A stretch of DNA of 64,000 nt from Croceicoccus pelagius (GCF_001661915.1 NZ_LYWY01000018.1:1-64000), one strand, 5' to 3'. Shown: positions 36,852 to 49,666, counted from the first letter of the stretch. Notes: generated by a model not told the origin, from the sequence alone. Program-made: numbers and translations.

Positions 36852-37604
36852 ATGAGCACACAAGACACCCAGAAAACCGCCGTCCTCTACCGCATGGTGA
36901 TGGACAAGCACATCTGTCCGTTCGGACTGAAGGCGAAGTATCTCCTTCAAAACAAAGGCTTCACGGTCGAGGACCATCATCTCGTCACGAAAGAGCAGAC
37001 CGAGGCGTTCAAGGCCGAGCACGGCGTAAAGACCACGCCGCAGACGTTCATCGGCGGTGAGCGGATCGGCGGATACGAGGACCTGCGCCGCCATCTCGGC
37101 CTCAAAGTTCAGGATCCCGACGCGGTCAGCTACCAGCCTGTCCTTGCCGTTTTCGCGATCGCCGCCGGACTTGCACTGGCCGTCAGCTGGATGGTTTTTG
37201 GCTCTCCGCTGACGATCCGGGCCGGCGAATGGTTCGTGGCCTTCTCGATGGCGATCCTCGCCATGTTAAAGCTGCAGGACGTGAACAAGTTCGCAACGAT
37301 GTTCCTGGGCTATGACCTGCTGGCCCGCCGCTGGGTTCCCTATGCGCGGATATATCCGTTCGCCGAGGCGACGGCGGGCATACTTATGGCAGGGCACCTG
37401 CTGTCGTGGCTGTCGATACCGCTCGCGCTTTTCATCGGCACGGTCGGCACGGTCAGCGTCTTTTATGCAGTCTACGTCCAGAAGCGCGAATTGAAGTGCG
37501 CCTGTGTCGGCGGATCGGGCCGCGTGCCCCTTGGTTTCGTATCTTTGACCGAAAACCTCGCCATGATCGCCATGGCGCTCTGGACGCTGTTTGCGCCCTA
37601 TTGA
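36852..37604 (+). CDS. Glutaredoxin-MauE fusion membrane protein
   Basis: 250 residues. Residues 8-85 form a glutaredoxin-like domain with a monothiol-type C22 in CPFG and KTTPQTFIGGERIGGYEDL. Residues 95-250 form a four-helix MauE/DoxX-like redox membrane domain ending with C216-x-C218 (LKCACVGGSG). This design would pass thiol electrons between the cytoplasm and the membrane. Controlled by the divergent MerR regulator. A role in metal or thiol stress is inferred. Possible leaderless mRNA. Confidence 0.8.
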   Translation: MSTQDTQKTAVLYRMVMDKHICPFGLKAKYLLQNKGFTVEDHHLVTKEQTEAFKAEHGVKTTPQTFIGGERIGGYEDLRRHLGLKVQDPDAVSYQPVLAVFAIAAGLALAVSWMVFGSPLTIRAGEWFVAFSMAILAMLKLQDVNKFATMFLGYDLLARRWVPYARIYPFAEATAGILMAGHLLSWLSIPLALFIGTVGTVSVFYAVYVQKRELKCACVGGSGRVPLGFVSLTENLAMIAMALWTLFAPY

Positions 37605-37669
37605 GGGCTTTGGGCACCAAATCCGGCCTCGCCCGTTCCCTAGATCAAGACATAGGGGACACGCCGGAA

Positions 37670-38470
37670 ATGGTAGACAAATCGGAAAAGTTTAATTGGG
37701 CTGTGCGCGTGGGATACCTCTCACGCGCCATCCTCTATTCGGTGCTCGGCATCATCGCGCTGACCAGTGCGGGCAAAATCGGCAAGGGCACGAACGGCAT
37801 CTTCCGCGCGATCGAGGATTTTCCCGCCGGCACGGTGATCCTTTGGATCATGGTCGTCGGTCTGCTGGCCTATGCCTTGTTCCGGTTCGCCTCCACGTTT
37901 TTCGATATCGAAAACAACGGATCCGACAAGAAGGGCATCGCAAAGCGCCTTGGCCATGCAGGTAGCGCCATCGGCCACCTCGCGCTTGCGTGGTCGGCGT
38001 TCAAGTTCGCGACAAGCGAAAGCGAACCTTCGGGCGGCAGCGCGCAGGAAGCGGCTTCGGGCATTCTCTCGATGTCGCTGGGCGGCGTCGTCCTCGGCAT
38101 TCTAGGCATCGCGTTTTTCCTTGCCGCCGTCTTCCAGGCCAAAAAGGGCATTAGCGGCGATTTCATGCACCGGATCAGCGCCCAGGCACCTGATTTCACG
38201 CGTTGGCTCGGCGGTGCCGGCTACATCGCGCGCGCCGTCGTATTCGCCATTATCGGCTGGTCGCTGTTCAAGGCCGGTTTCATGTCGGCTGGCGGCGGAC
38301 AGGTGAAGACGCTGGGCGACGCGGTTGCCTCGCTTTCGGGCGAAGGCATCTGGTTCACGCTGGTGGCCGTCGGCATTCTGATGTTCGGTCTCTTCAGCCT
38401 GATCCTCGCGCAGTACCGGATCATCCCCGACATGGATTCGGGCGGCATGAAGCCTGCGTTCCGCGCCTGA
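37670..38470 (+). CDS. DUF1206 membrane protein
   Basis: 266 residues with six hydrophobic segments arranged as three repeated pairs, the DUF1206 pattern (VRVGYLSRAILYSVLGIIAL, AGYIARAVVFAIIGWSLF). Function unknown. ATG 37670 is chosen; the frame continues upstream to 37406 inside the previous gene but without similarity. It follows the glutaredoxin fusion by 65 bp. Confidence 0.85.
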   Translation: MVDKSEKFNWAVRVGYLSRAILYSVLGIIALTSAGKIGKGTNGIFRAIEDFPAGTVILWIMVVGLLAYALFRFASTFFDIENNGSDKKGIAKRLGHAGSAIGHLALAWSAFKFATSESEPSGGSAQEAASGILSMSLGGVVLGILGIAFFLAAVFQAKKGISGDFMHRISAQAPDFTRWLGGAGYIARAVVFAIIGWSLFKAGFMSAGGGQVKTLGDAVASLSGEGIWFTLVAVGILMFGLFSLILAQYRIIPDMDSGGMKPAFRA

Positions 38471-38515
38471 TCCAAATCCATTGAGCGACCGGCCCGCGTG
38501 GTCTAGTCGGCAGCG

Positions 38516-38962
38516 ATGCAGTATTTCGAAAGCATCGTAGTCGGCCAGACCATGCGGGCCGGCGCATATGAAGTGAACTGCGCAGATGCGCTGGACTTCG
38601 CGTCGAAGTATGACCCTCAGCCCTTTCACCTGTCGGACGAAGGCACCGTCGGCACACCGTTCGAACGCCTTTCGATAAGTGGTTGGCAGACTTGCGCAAT
38701 CGCGATGCGGCTTTACGTCGATCACGTCCTTTCCCTGGTGGACAGCAAGGGCGGCCTGGGTGTCGACAAACTGCGCTGGCCACGCCCGGTTTATCCGGGC
38801 GACGTGCTCACTCTCGAATACGTTGCACTGACAAAGCGGGAAAGCAGATCGCGCCCCGGACTCGGGCTTGTGGAAGTCTCGCTACGTCTGTTCAATCAGG
38901 ACGATCAGCTGGTGATGGACATGACCACTACCGGCATGATCGGGTGCGACCCGAAGCGCTAG
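38516..38962 (+). CDS. MaoC-like hotdog-fold dehydratase
   Basis: 148 residues. R-specific enoyl-CoA hydratase 2 motif region with the catalytic pair in YDPQPFHL (Asp and His, five residues apart), then ISGWQTCAIAMRL and the hotdog helix-strand order. Substrate unknown. Convergent with a lipoprotein gene only 1 bp away. Confidence 0.86.
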   Translation: MQYFESIVVGQTMRAGAYEVNCADALDFASKYDPQPFHLSDEGTVGTPFERLSISGWQTCAIAMRLYVDHVLSLVDSKGGLGVDKLRWPRPVYPGDVLTLEYVALTKRESRSRPGLGLVEVSLRLFNQDDQLVMDMTTTGMIGCDPKR

Positions 38963-38963
38963 A

Positions 38964-39458
38964 TCACGCACCGCAGCCGACGAGCCCGTCCTTGTCGTAA
39001 GTGATGCGATCCTTGTGGTCGCGCACCGTCATGCGCCCGCGCCACTTGGTCAGTTCGATCCCTTCCTGCGCATCGGTGCCCTCGTCCAGGTCAAGCGTGA
39101 CCGAGAATTCCTTGCCGTCGTAATGCGTATAGCCGGTCACCGGCAGCTTTGCGCTCCCCTTGTCGGGGGCGAGCGTGACGATCTTGTCGTCGAGCTTCAT
39201 GTAGCCATGTTCGTCCATGGCAAGGAACAGGACCCGCATGCTGTTGCCAGGCGCAAAGCCGCAACTGACGCCGAACAGGTTGTTCTTTTCGATATCGGGA
39301 TAGCTAATGTGCTCTGGGCTGATCTGCTTGATCGCGGGCATGTCGTGCATCGCCTCGATCTCTGCAATGTCGGCGGCATCCTTGGCAGGGTCCGACCCGT
39401 CCGAACAGGCCGCGAGCATTCCCGCCACGCCGCACGCGATTGCAAGCTTCACACGCAT
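38964..39458 (-). CDS. Hypothetical lipoprotein
   Basis: 164 residues from ATG 39458, with GGGAGAG upstream. Signal peptide ends in a lipobox (GMLAAC). The mature part has conserved-looking FGVSCGFAPGNSMRVLF, a beta-rich middle, and a C-terminal GLVGCG; two cysteines could pair in the periplasm. No recognised function. It follows mutL by 29 bp in the same direction and could share its transcript. Confidence 0.75.
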   Translation of the reverse strand: MRVKLAIACGVAGMLAACSDGSDPAKDAADIAEIEAMHDMPAIKQISPEHISYPDIEKNNLFGVSCGFAPGNSMRVLFLAMDEHGYMKLDDKIVTLAPDKGSAKLPVTGYTHYDGKEFSVTLDLDEGTDAQEGIELTKWRGRMTVRDHKDRITYDKDGLVGCGA

Positions 39459-39487
39459 CCCGATACTCTCCCGATTATGGCCACGGC

Positions 39488-42575
<3,088 letters not shown>

Positions 42576-42604
42576 GGGCCGCGACGAACTGAAGGGGAAC
42601 GGCG

Positions 42605-43486
42605 ATGGCGGCGCCGCAAGACCGGCGTCCGGGTTTTTCGAAAAGGGCGCACCTCGGACTATTTACGAGCTATGTCGCGGCATCGGCCGGGGCAGCGCTC
42701 GGGTTCGTCGTGCTCGTCGTTTCGCTGCTCAACCCGACTGCTTTCGCCTTCGCGCGCGCCGCGGCCAATGACGTCGCCGCGCCGGCAGGCCGCGTTTCGG
42801 CAACGACCCGTTCGAGTGGCAAGACCTTTATCGACGTGATCTCCGGCTATATCGAGGCAGGGAGCAAGAACGCGCAGCTGAAGGAAGAACTCGCCGTCGC
42901 CCGCTCGCGCCTTGCCGAAGCCGAAGCGATCAAGTCCGAAAATGCACGTCTGAAGGCCCTGCTCGAAGTGCGCGAAACAGACGGCACGCCGGTTACGACC
43001 GCGCGTCTCATCGGCTCCAGCTCCACCAGCACGCGCCGCTTCGCCCTGCTGGGCGCAGGCAAGCGCGACGGGGTACAGCCCGGACAGCCGGTGCGTTCGG
43101 CCAAGGGCCTTGTCGGGCGCGTGCTCGAGGTCGGCAATCGCACGGCCCGCGTCCTCCTCGTCACCGATGGTGAGAGCGTCGTGCCGGTCCGCCGCGTTAA
43201 GGGCGACATCTCGGGCTTTGCGCAAGGGCAGGCTGACGGCACGCTGATCATCCGCCTGATCGATCTCGGCATCAATCCGCTCAAGAAAGGCGACGTCTTC
43301 GTCACGTCCGGTTCCGGCGGGCTTTACCGGCCCAACGTGCCGGTCGCCATCGTGCGCAACGTGACGCGGGACGGGGCCGTGGCGCAGATCGTGTCGGACC
43401 CTGCGGCAAGCGAGTTCGTAATCGTCGAACCGATCTGGCAACCGATCACCGAACTGCGCGATCCGGCACAGGAAACCACGCCGTGA
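42605..43486 (+). CDS. mreC: Rod-shape protein MreC
   Basis: Bitopic periplasmic scaffold that links MreB to PBP2. 293 residues: an N-terminal TM (about 25-45), a coiled coil (KNAQLKEELAVARSRLAEAEAIKSEN broken at about 85-120) and two beta-barrel domains (GVQPGQPVRSAKGLVGRV, VFVTSGSGGLYRPNVPVA). The stop overlaps the mreD start. Confidence 0.94.
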   Translation: MAAPQDRRPGFSKRAHLGLFTSYVAASAGAALGFVVLVVSLLNPTAFAFARAAANDVAAPAGRVSATTRSSGKTFIDVISGYIEAGSKNAQLKEELAVARSRLAEAEAIKSENARLKALLEVRETDGTPVTTARLIGSSSTSTRRFALLGAGKRDGVQPGQPVRSAKGLVGRVLEVGNRTARVLLVTDGESVVPVRRVKGDISGFAQGQADGTLIIRLIDLGINPLKKGDVFVTSGSGGLYRPNVPVAIVRNVTRDGAVAQIVSDPAASEFVIVEPIWQPITELRDPAQETTP

Positions 43487-44040
43487 GCCTTGGTGGCGAC
43501 CGGCTCCCCGGCTCTGGCCTCTTTTCCCGCCGCATCAATCGCGCCCCTTCCCGCACTCTTGCGACCGTAGTGCCTTGGCTGACGATCGCGCTGGCCTCGC
43601 TCGTCCCGCTTTCTCCGGTCATCGCGTCGACACCTGTCATACCGCCGCTCTCGTTCATGCTTCTCGTGGGCTGGAGACTGCTGCGTCCGGGCCTCCTGCC
43701 GCTCTGGGCCGGTGCGCCGCTGGGCCTGATCGACGATCTCTATTCCGGCCAACCTTTCGGTAGCGCGATCCTGCTCTGGTCCATCGCCATGATCGGGATG
43801 GAACTGATCGACGGTTGGCTGCGCTGGCGCGGGTTCTGGCAGGACTGGCTGGTTGCGAGCGTGGTGATCGCTGCCTATCTTCTGCTTTCGCACGTTGTTG
43901 CCTCGATCGCGGGCGGGGCCTTTGCGCCTGGGCTGATACTGCCGCAGCTTCTGCTTTCGTTCATCGCCTTTCCGTTACTGACCCGCGTGATTGCGATTCT
44001 GGATCTCTTGCGACTTGCCCGGATACGAGTGCTCGGTTGA
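43483..44040 (+). CDS. mreD: Rod-shape protein MreD
   Basis: 185-residue polytopic inner-membrane protein with about five hydrophobic segments and the conserved GLIDDLYSGQPFG. Start GTG overlaps the mreC stop (GTGA). Its stop TGA overlaps the ATG of mrdA by one base, so translation is coupled along the operon. Confidence 0.9.
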   Translation: MSLGGDRLPGSGLFSRRINRAPSRTLATVVPWLTIALASLVPLSPVIASTPVIPPLSFMLLVGWRLLRPGLLPLWAGAPLGLIDDLYSGQPFGSAILLWSIAMIGMELIDGWLRWRGFWQDWLVASVVIAAYLLLSHVVASIAGGAFAPGLILPQLLLSFIAFPLLTRVIAILDLLRLARIRVLG

Positions 44041-46172
44041 TGCTTTTCAAGCGTAAACGTGGTGCGCGCCTGCTTCAGCGGGTCAGCAGCGGCGAACTGC
44101 GTAACCGGTTCGACCGGCGCAGTTTCGTGATCGGTTCCGTGCAGGGCGGTATCGGCGTGCTGCTTGCCGCGCGCATGGGCTATCTCGCGGTGGCCGAGAA
44201 TGAAAAGTACAATCTCGCCTCTGAATCGAACCGCGTCGACCTCACGTTGATCCCGCCGCGCCGTGGCTGGATACTCGATCGCAACAATATCCCGATGGCA
44301 TCGAACCGCGCGGACTTTCGCGTCGATCTCGTACCCGAACGCGTGATCGACAAGGATCGTACGCTTGCGGTTCTGGGAGAGATTCTCGAACTGACGCCAG
44401 CGGCCATCACCGACCTTCGCGACAAGCTGGACGGTACGCGCGGTTTCCGACCCGTCGAGGTCGCGACCGGCGTCGGCTGGGAACAGTTCGCGGCGCTTTC
44501 GGTGCGCTTGCCCGATCTTCCCGGAGTCGTCCCGCAGCGCGGCTTCACCCGATACTACCCTACCGGCCCTTCGGTTGGGCACTTGCTCGGTTATGTCGGC
44601 ACGGTATCGGCGGAGGAGTACGAGGAAGAGAAGAACCCGCTGCTCATCACCCCTGGCTTCAAGATCGGCAAGGACGGGGTCGAAAAGTATTTCGAGAAAG
44701 AACTACGCGGGCAGCCCGGCGCCCGCCGTGCCGAAGTCACCGCCAGCGGCAAGATCGTACGCGACCTCGAAACGCGTGAAGACGTGCAGGGCGATCCGGT
44801 CAAGCTGACCATCAATGCCAAGCTGCAGGACTATGCCGCCCGCCGCATCGGGCTCGAATCCGGCTCGGTCGTCGTCATGGACCTCGAAAACGGGGACCTC
44901 CTGTGCATGGCATCGATGCCGAGCTTCGATCCCAACAGTTTCTCCGACGGTATCGGGCGTGTCGAATGGAAGATGCTGTCCGAGGACGACCACGTTCCGT
45001 TGCGCAACAAGGTGTTGTCGGGCCTCTACCCGCCCGGTTCGACGGTGAAGCCGTTCGTGAGCCTTGCCCTGCTCAAGGCCGGGATCGACCCTGGAGAAAC
45101 CGTGTTCTGCGGCGGCGGCCTGCGTGTCGGCAACCGCGTGTTCGGCTGCTGGAACCGTCGCGGGCACGGAACGACGAACATGGCGAAGGGCATCTACCAG
45201 TCCTGCGACGTCTACTTCTACGCCATGGCGCAGCGGGTGGGCATGCAAGTCATCTCCGACATGGCCCGCGAACTCGGGCTTGGTTACAAGTATCCTCTCC
45301 CCGTCGCCAGCCAGTCCTATGGCACGGTGCCCGACCCGGCGTGGAAGCTGAAGAAGTACGGCAAGGAATGGCAGGCCTACGACACGGTCAACGCCACGAT
45401 CGGTCAAGGCTACTTCCTCGTGAATCCCCTGCAACAGGCGGTCATGACCTCGCGAATTGCCAGCGGGCGGCGGTTTCAGCCGCGCCTTCTGATGACCGCG
45501 CCTGCCCGGCCTGCCCCGCACCTCGACATCCCCGAGGAGCATCTGGAAACTGTGCGTCACGCGATGTGGGAAGTGGTGAACGGCGCGGGCACCGCGGGTC
45601 GCGCGCGCCTGCCTCTCGACGGGATCGAGCTGTCTGGCAAGACCGGTACCGCGCAGGTCGTCAGCCTCGCCTATGGCCGCGGCGGCAAGGGCGTGCCGTG
45701 GAAGTATCGCGACCACGGCCACTTCGTCTGCTTCGCCCCCTACGACAAGCCGAAATATGCCTGCGCTGTCGCGATCGAACACGGTGCCGGTTCGTCATCG
45801 GCCTATCCGGTGGCGCGCGACGTGATGACTTACCTGTTCGATCCTCACAAGGCGCTGGAAGTGCTCCACCGATATGAGGAAGAATGGGGCGGCACCGCGC
45901 AGGAACGTCTTGCACGCAAGTACCAGTCTTACGAACGGGCCTACGGCGGCGCCGCGCCCAAGCCGGAGACGAGCGAGGTCGAGAACGCGACGAGCCAGTC
46001 GGACGACACCCCTGCCCCCCAACCGGTGAACGCCGCCGAACAGCCACGTGCGCCCGAAGGCGACAACCCGACGCCGGCACCTGCGAGCACACCCTCGGCA
46101 TCGCCCACGCCTTCTCCGACGCCAGCGCCCACCCCATCGCCTACCTTTAACCAGCCGGGGCAGCGCCGATGA
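44040..46172 (+). CDS. mrdA: Penicillin-binding protein 2 (elongasome transpeptidase)
   Basis: Peptidoglycan transpeptidase partner of RodA. 710 residues: one TM (about 30-50), pedestal with PPRRGWILDRN, transpeptidase domain with catalytic S334 (GSTVKPF), SxN-type region (YQSCDVY) and KTGT in LSGKTGTAQVV. A long Pro/Ser/Thr/Ala-rich tail of about 80 residues follows, ending in alternating PTPSPTPAP repeats, unusual in length. It overlaps rodA by 4 bases. Confidence 0.95.
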   Translation: MLFKRKRGARLLQRVSSGELRNRFDRRSFVIGSVQGGIGVLLAARMGYLAVAENEKYNLASESNRVDLTLIPPRRGWILDRNNIPMASNRADFRVDLVPERVIDKDRTLAVLGEILELTPAAITDLRDKLDGTRGFRPVEVATGVGWEQFAALSVRLPDLPGVVPQRGFTRYYPTGPSVGHLLGYVGTVSAEEYEEEKNPLLITPGFKIGKDGVEKYFEKELRGQPGARRAEVTASGKIVRDLETREDVQGDPVKLTINAKLQDYAARRIGLESGSVVVMDLENGDLLCMASMPSFDPNSFSDGIGRVEWKMLSEDDHVPLRNKVLSGLYPPGSTVKPFVSLALLKAGIDPGETVFCGGGLRVGNRVFGCWNRRGHGTTNMAKGIYQSCDVYFYAMAQRVGMQVISDMARELGLGYKYPLPVASQSYGTVPDPAWKLKKYGKEWQAYDTVNATIGQGYFLVNPLQQAVMTSRIASGRRFQPRLLMTAPARPAPHLDIPEEHLETVRHAMWEVVNGAGTAGRARLPLDGIELSGKTGTAQVVSLAYGRGGKGVPWKYRDHGHFVCFAPYDKPKYACAVAIEHGAGSSSAYPVARDVMTYLFDPHKALEVLHRYEEEWGGTAQERLARKYQSYERAYGGAAPKPETSEVENATSQSDDTPAPQPVNAAEQPRAPEGDNPTPAPASTPSASPTPSPTPAPTPSPTFNQPGQRR

Positions 46173-47290
46173 ACATGATGGCATCCCTTCCCGCCGGGCT
46201 TGGACGCCAGCCGTGGAGCGTGATCATACCGCTCCTGCTGCTGGTCTGCTTCGGCGCTGCGGTTCTCTATTCGGCAGCGGGCGGGCACTGGATGCCGTGG
46301 TCGGCACTGCACATCGTGCGCTTTCTCGTCTTTCTCGTCATGGCCATGGTGATCGCGCAGTTCTCGCGCGACTTCATCAAGATGATGGCCGTGCCGGTCT
46401 ATGTCATGCTCGTCTTGCTGCTGATGGCGGTGGAGGCGATGGGTTTTGTCGGCGGCGGTAGCCAGCGCTGGCTCAACCTCGGTTTCATGACCTTGCAGCC
46501 GTCCGAATTGATGAAGCCTGGCATCGTGCTGATCCTGGCGCGCTATTACGACATGCTGCCCCCTGGAGCGACGCGCGAGTTCCGCTCGCTGCTGATCCCC
46601 GGCCTGCTGATCGGCCTGCCGGTCGGGCTCGTCCTGATGCAGCCGGATCTCGGCACCAGCCTTGCCATCGTGTTCGGCGCGATTGTGGTGATGTTCCTTG
46701 CCGGTCTGCCGATGATCTGGTTCGTCGCCTCGGGTATTGCGGGCGTGATTGCGGTGCCGATCCTGTTCTTTGCCGCGCTCCACCCCTATCAGCAGCAGCG
46801 CGTTCTGACCTTCCTCGACCCGGAAAGCGATCCGCTTGGCACGGGCTATCACATCACCCAGTCCAAGATCGCGATCGGATCGGGGGGGTTGTTCGGCAAG
46901 GGGTTCGGCAACGGCACGCAGAGCCACCTCAACTACCTTCCAGAACCGCACACCGACTTCGTCTTTGCCACGATGGCCGAGGAATGGGGAATGATGGGCG
47001 GACTGTTCGTGCTGTTCGTTTTCGGCTGGCTGCTGCGCTGGGGCCTTCGGGTGGCCCGCGATGCTCCGGACCGGTTTGCGCGCCTGCTGGCAGCTGGCCT
47101 TGTCGCCACGATCTTCTTCTATACGGCGGTGAACCTGATGATGGTCATGGGCCTCGCGCCCGTGGTCGGCATCCCCCTGCCGTTCATGAGTCACGGCGGT
47201 TCTTCGATGATGACGATCATGATCTGCGTCGGCCTGATCATGGCGGTCGACCGGTGGGGCAAGCGCGACGTGCGGGGAAGCTTCGAGTAA
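46169..47290 (+). CDS. rodA: Peptidoglycan glycosyltransferase RodA
   Basis: SEDS-family glycan polymerase of the elongasome, 373 residues, about ten TM segments. Conserved QPDLGTSLAIVFGAI, the periplasmic-loop region FLDPESDPLGTGYHITQSKIAIGSGG, and the C-terminal NLMMVMGLAPVVGIPLPFMSHGGSSM. Ends the mre operon. No terminator is obvious before the tRNA gene. Confidence 0.96.
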   Translation: MNMMASLPAGLGRQPWSVIIPLLLLVCFGAAVLYSAAGGHWMPWSALHIVRFLVFLVMAMVIAQFSRDFIKMMAVPVYVMLVLLLMAVEAMGFVGGGSQRWLNLGFMTLQPSELMKPGIVLILARYYDMLPPGATREFRSLLIPGLLIGLPVGLVLMQPDLGTSLAIVFGAIVVMFLAGLPMIWFVASGIAGVIAVPILFFAALHPYQQQRVLTFLDPESDPLGTGYHITQSKIAIGSGGLFGKGFGNGTQSHLNYLPEPHTDFVFATMAEEWGMMGGLFVLFVFGWLLRWGLRVARDAPDRFARLLAAGLVATIFFYTAVNLMMVMGLAPVVGIPLPFMSHGGSSMMTIMICVGLIMAVDRWGKRDVRGSFE

Positions 47291-47315
47291 GTTTCGCCAA
47301 TGTGCAAAAAAGCCC

Positions 47316-47343
47316 TTGCACGAATCGCGCATATCACTATTTG
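47316..47343 (+). promoter_or_regulatory. Putative promoter of tRNA-Lys
   Basis: TTGCAC (47316-47321), 16 bases, TATTTG (47338-47343), about 60 bases before the mature tRNA. Confidence 0.4.
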
Positions 47344-47407
47344 GAGCGCTCCCACGGGGGACGGCCTGAACGGCCAACCACCATATCGCGGCTCCAAAGC
47401 GGCGAAG

Positions 47408-47483
<76 letters not shown>

Positions 47484-47803
47484 ATTATTCATTTACTTAT
47501 GAACCCTTTGCATTTTGGCGCGCAGCCAAAGGTCGCTACTTAGCTAGCCTAGTGTTTTCTATATCGCTTTCGGACATACACGATGACAGCATTCGCTGTC
47601 GTCCGCGGTCCCTACAGTAACGCGAACATCTCGGCCGGTCGCCGCACCCTCGGCCCGCCGCTCACCCTTCATAACTTCGGGTTTTATCGCGCACTGATCC
47701 CTGCCATTGCGGGAACCCTATGTCATCTCGGCATTTACCTTGGGCACAGGGACGGTCGTCGCGATTGCACGACCGCGCACCGCGTGGCAGCATCTGAGGG
47801 GTA
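47484..47803. other. Gene-free stretch between tRNA-Lys and antiporter
   Basis: 320 bp with no supported gene. A 73-codon frame at 47583-47804 has unconvincing composition and no ribosome-binding site. No repeat of the tRNA 3' end, integrase or other sign of an attachment site is seen within the window. AT-rich bases around 47545-47570 (TTTTCTATATCG) may hold the antiporter promoter. Confidence 0.5.
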
Positions 47804-49666
47804 ATGGAAGAACAGGCTCTCGTAATCGCGCTGGTCGGCGTGCTCGGCATTGGCGCTCAATGGGTTGCCTGGCGGACCGGATGGCCGGCTATCGTGCTGA
47901 TGCTGGCGGCAGGGTTCATCGCTGGCCCCATCACCGGGATAATGGATCCCCACCACGCTTTCGGTGAACTGCTGGAACCGATGATCTCCATCGGTGTCGC
48001 GATCATTCTGTTTGAGGGCGGCTTGAGCCTTGATTTCCGGGAATTGCGGAAAACGGGCAGTGCTGTCTGGCGCCTCGTCATATTCGGTGTGCCCATTGCC
48101 TGGCTGCTGGGATCGCTGGCCTGTTACTACATTGCCGGACTGGTCTGGCCCGTGTCGATACTGTTCGCCGGCATCCTCGTCGTGACCGGGCCGACGGTGG
48201 TCCTGCCGCTCCTGCGCCAATCGAGCGTGGCGCAGCGCCCTGCCGCGATCCTGAAGTGGGAAGCGATCGTCAACGATCCCTTCGGCGCGATGTGCGCGGT
48301 TATCGCCTACGAATATTTCCGCGCATCGGCCAACGGCGCCGGTCTTGCCGAAGTCCTGCCGCAGATGGCATTTGCCACTCTTGCCGCGGCCGTCCTGGGT
48401 TACGCCGCGGCGTGGCTCATCGCGTGGAGCTTCCCGCGCGGCTTCGTGCCGGAATTCCTGAAAGCACCGGTCCTGCTCGTGACGGTGATCGGCCTGTTCG
48501 TAGTCTCGAACTTAATCCAGCAGGAAACCGGCCTTGTCGCCGTGACACTAATGGGCATCGCGTTGGCGAACATGAACGTCGATTCTTTGCGGGACATTCA
48601 CCCGTTCAAACAGAACATCGCCGTCATGCTTGTGTCGGGCATTTTCATCCTGCTCTCCGCGTCGCTGAACTTCGACACGCTGCGCGCACTAGAATGGCAG
48701 TTCACGCTGTTTCTGATTGCCATACTCTTCCTCGTGCGTCCGGCTACGGTGCTGCTCAGCCTCGCGTTCAGTTCGATCCCGTGGAAGGAGCGTATCTTCG
48801 TCGCATGGATCGCTCCGCGCGGCATCGTCGCGGTCGCCATCTCCGGCCTGTTCGCCTTGCGCCTGTCGGACCTTGGATATGGCGACGGTACGATCCTGAT
48901 CAGCCTGTCGTTTGCGGTCTGTGTCGTGACTATCGTCGCGCACGGCTTTACCATCGCGCCTGTTGCGAAATGGCTGGGCCTCACCGGTTCGACTACGCCC
49001 GGAATCCTCCTTGTGGGGGCCACTCCCTGGTCGATCGCCTTGGCGCGAGAGCTGAAGCAGATGGAAGTGCCGGTGACGATTGCCGACACCAGCTGGTGGC
49101 GCCTGTCCGGTGCGCGCCAGCAAGGTTTGCCGACTTATCACGGCGAAATTCTCGCGGAAGCGACCGAACATTCGCTCGACCTATCGCAGTTCCAGACCCT
49201 AGTCGCCGCGACCGAGAACGAAGCTTACAACGCCTTGGTCTGCAACGAATTCGCACCGGAAATAGGGCGCGACAGCGTCTATCAGCTTGGCGAAGCGGGC
49301 CATCACGACGATCCGCGCTCGCTCCCGCCCTCGATCCGCGGGCGTGCGCTGTTTCAGTCGGGCGTCGACATGAACGAAATGCATCGCCGCCAGCAGGCCG
49401 GTTGGGAATTCCGCAAGACGCGCCTTTCCGAACAGTTTGATTTCGAGGCCGCCCGCTCCGCGCTTCCCGACGAGGCAGATTTCCTGATGGTCGTGAAGGC
49501 ATCAGGCGCACTGCGTTTCTTCACGCACGCCGCGCGGCCCACCCCCGCACCGGGCGACTATGTCGTGTCCTATTCGCCGCCCGAGGAGCTCGACATGCAA
49601 CGCGTCCAGTCCCGCAAGGAGAAGAAGGCGAAAGGCCAATCCAAGGCGGAGGCAAAACCCGCATGA
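47804..49666 (+). CDS. Cation:proton antiporter, NhaP-type (CPA1)
   Basis: 620 residues. About 12 TM segments over residues 1-390, with FEGGLSLDFRELRKT and the ion-site region AILKWEAIVNDPFGAM (ND motif, as in Na+ or K+/H+ exchangers of the CPA1 group). The soluble C-terminal part (about 400-620) has a nucleotide-binding-like half (GILLVGATPWSIALARELK) resembling TrkA-N/KTN regulators, and ends in a Lys/Glu-rich tail. Overlaps the next gene by 4 bases. Confidence 0.9.
   Translation: MEEQALVIALVGVLGIGAQWVAWRTGWPAIVLMLAAGFIAGPITGIMDPHHAFGELLEPMISIGVAIILFEGGLSLDFRELRKTGSAVWRLVIFGVPIAWLLGSLACYYIAGLVWPVSILFAGILVVTGPTVVLPLLRQSSVAQRPAAILKWEAIVNDPFGAMCAVIAYEYFRASANGAGLAEVLPQMAFATLAAAVLGYAAAWLIAWSFPRGFVPEFLKAPVLLVTVIGLFVVSNLIQQETGLVAVTLMGIALANMNVDSLRDIHPFKQNIAVMLVSGIFILLSASLNFDTLRALEWQFTLFLIAILFLVRPATVLLSLAFSSIPWKERIFVAWIAPRGIVAVAISGLFALRLSDLGYGDGTILISLSFAVCVVTIVAHGFTIAPVAKWLGLTGSTTPGILLVGATPWSIALARELKQMEVPVTIADTSWWRLSGARQQGLPTYHGEILAEATEHSLDLSQFQTLVAATENEAYNALVCNEFAPEIGRDSVYQLGEAGHHDDPRSLPPSIRGRALFQSGVDMNEMHRRQQAGWEFRKTRLSEQFDFEAARSALPDEADFLMVVKASGALRFFTHAARPTPAPGDYVVSYSPPEELDMQRVQSRKEKKAKGQSKAEAKPA

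Noticed and set aside
47583-47804. 73-codon ORF between tRNA-Lys and the antiporter
   Set aside because: No ribosome-binding site, no convincing composition, and it ends on the antiporter start.
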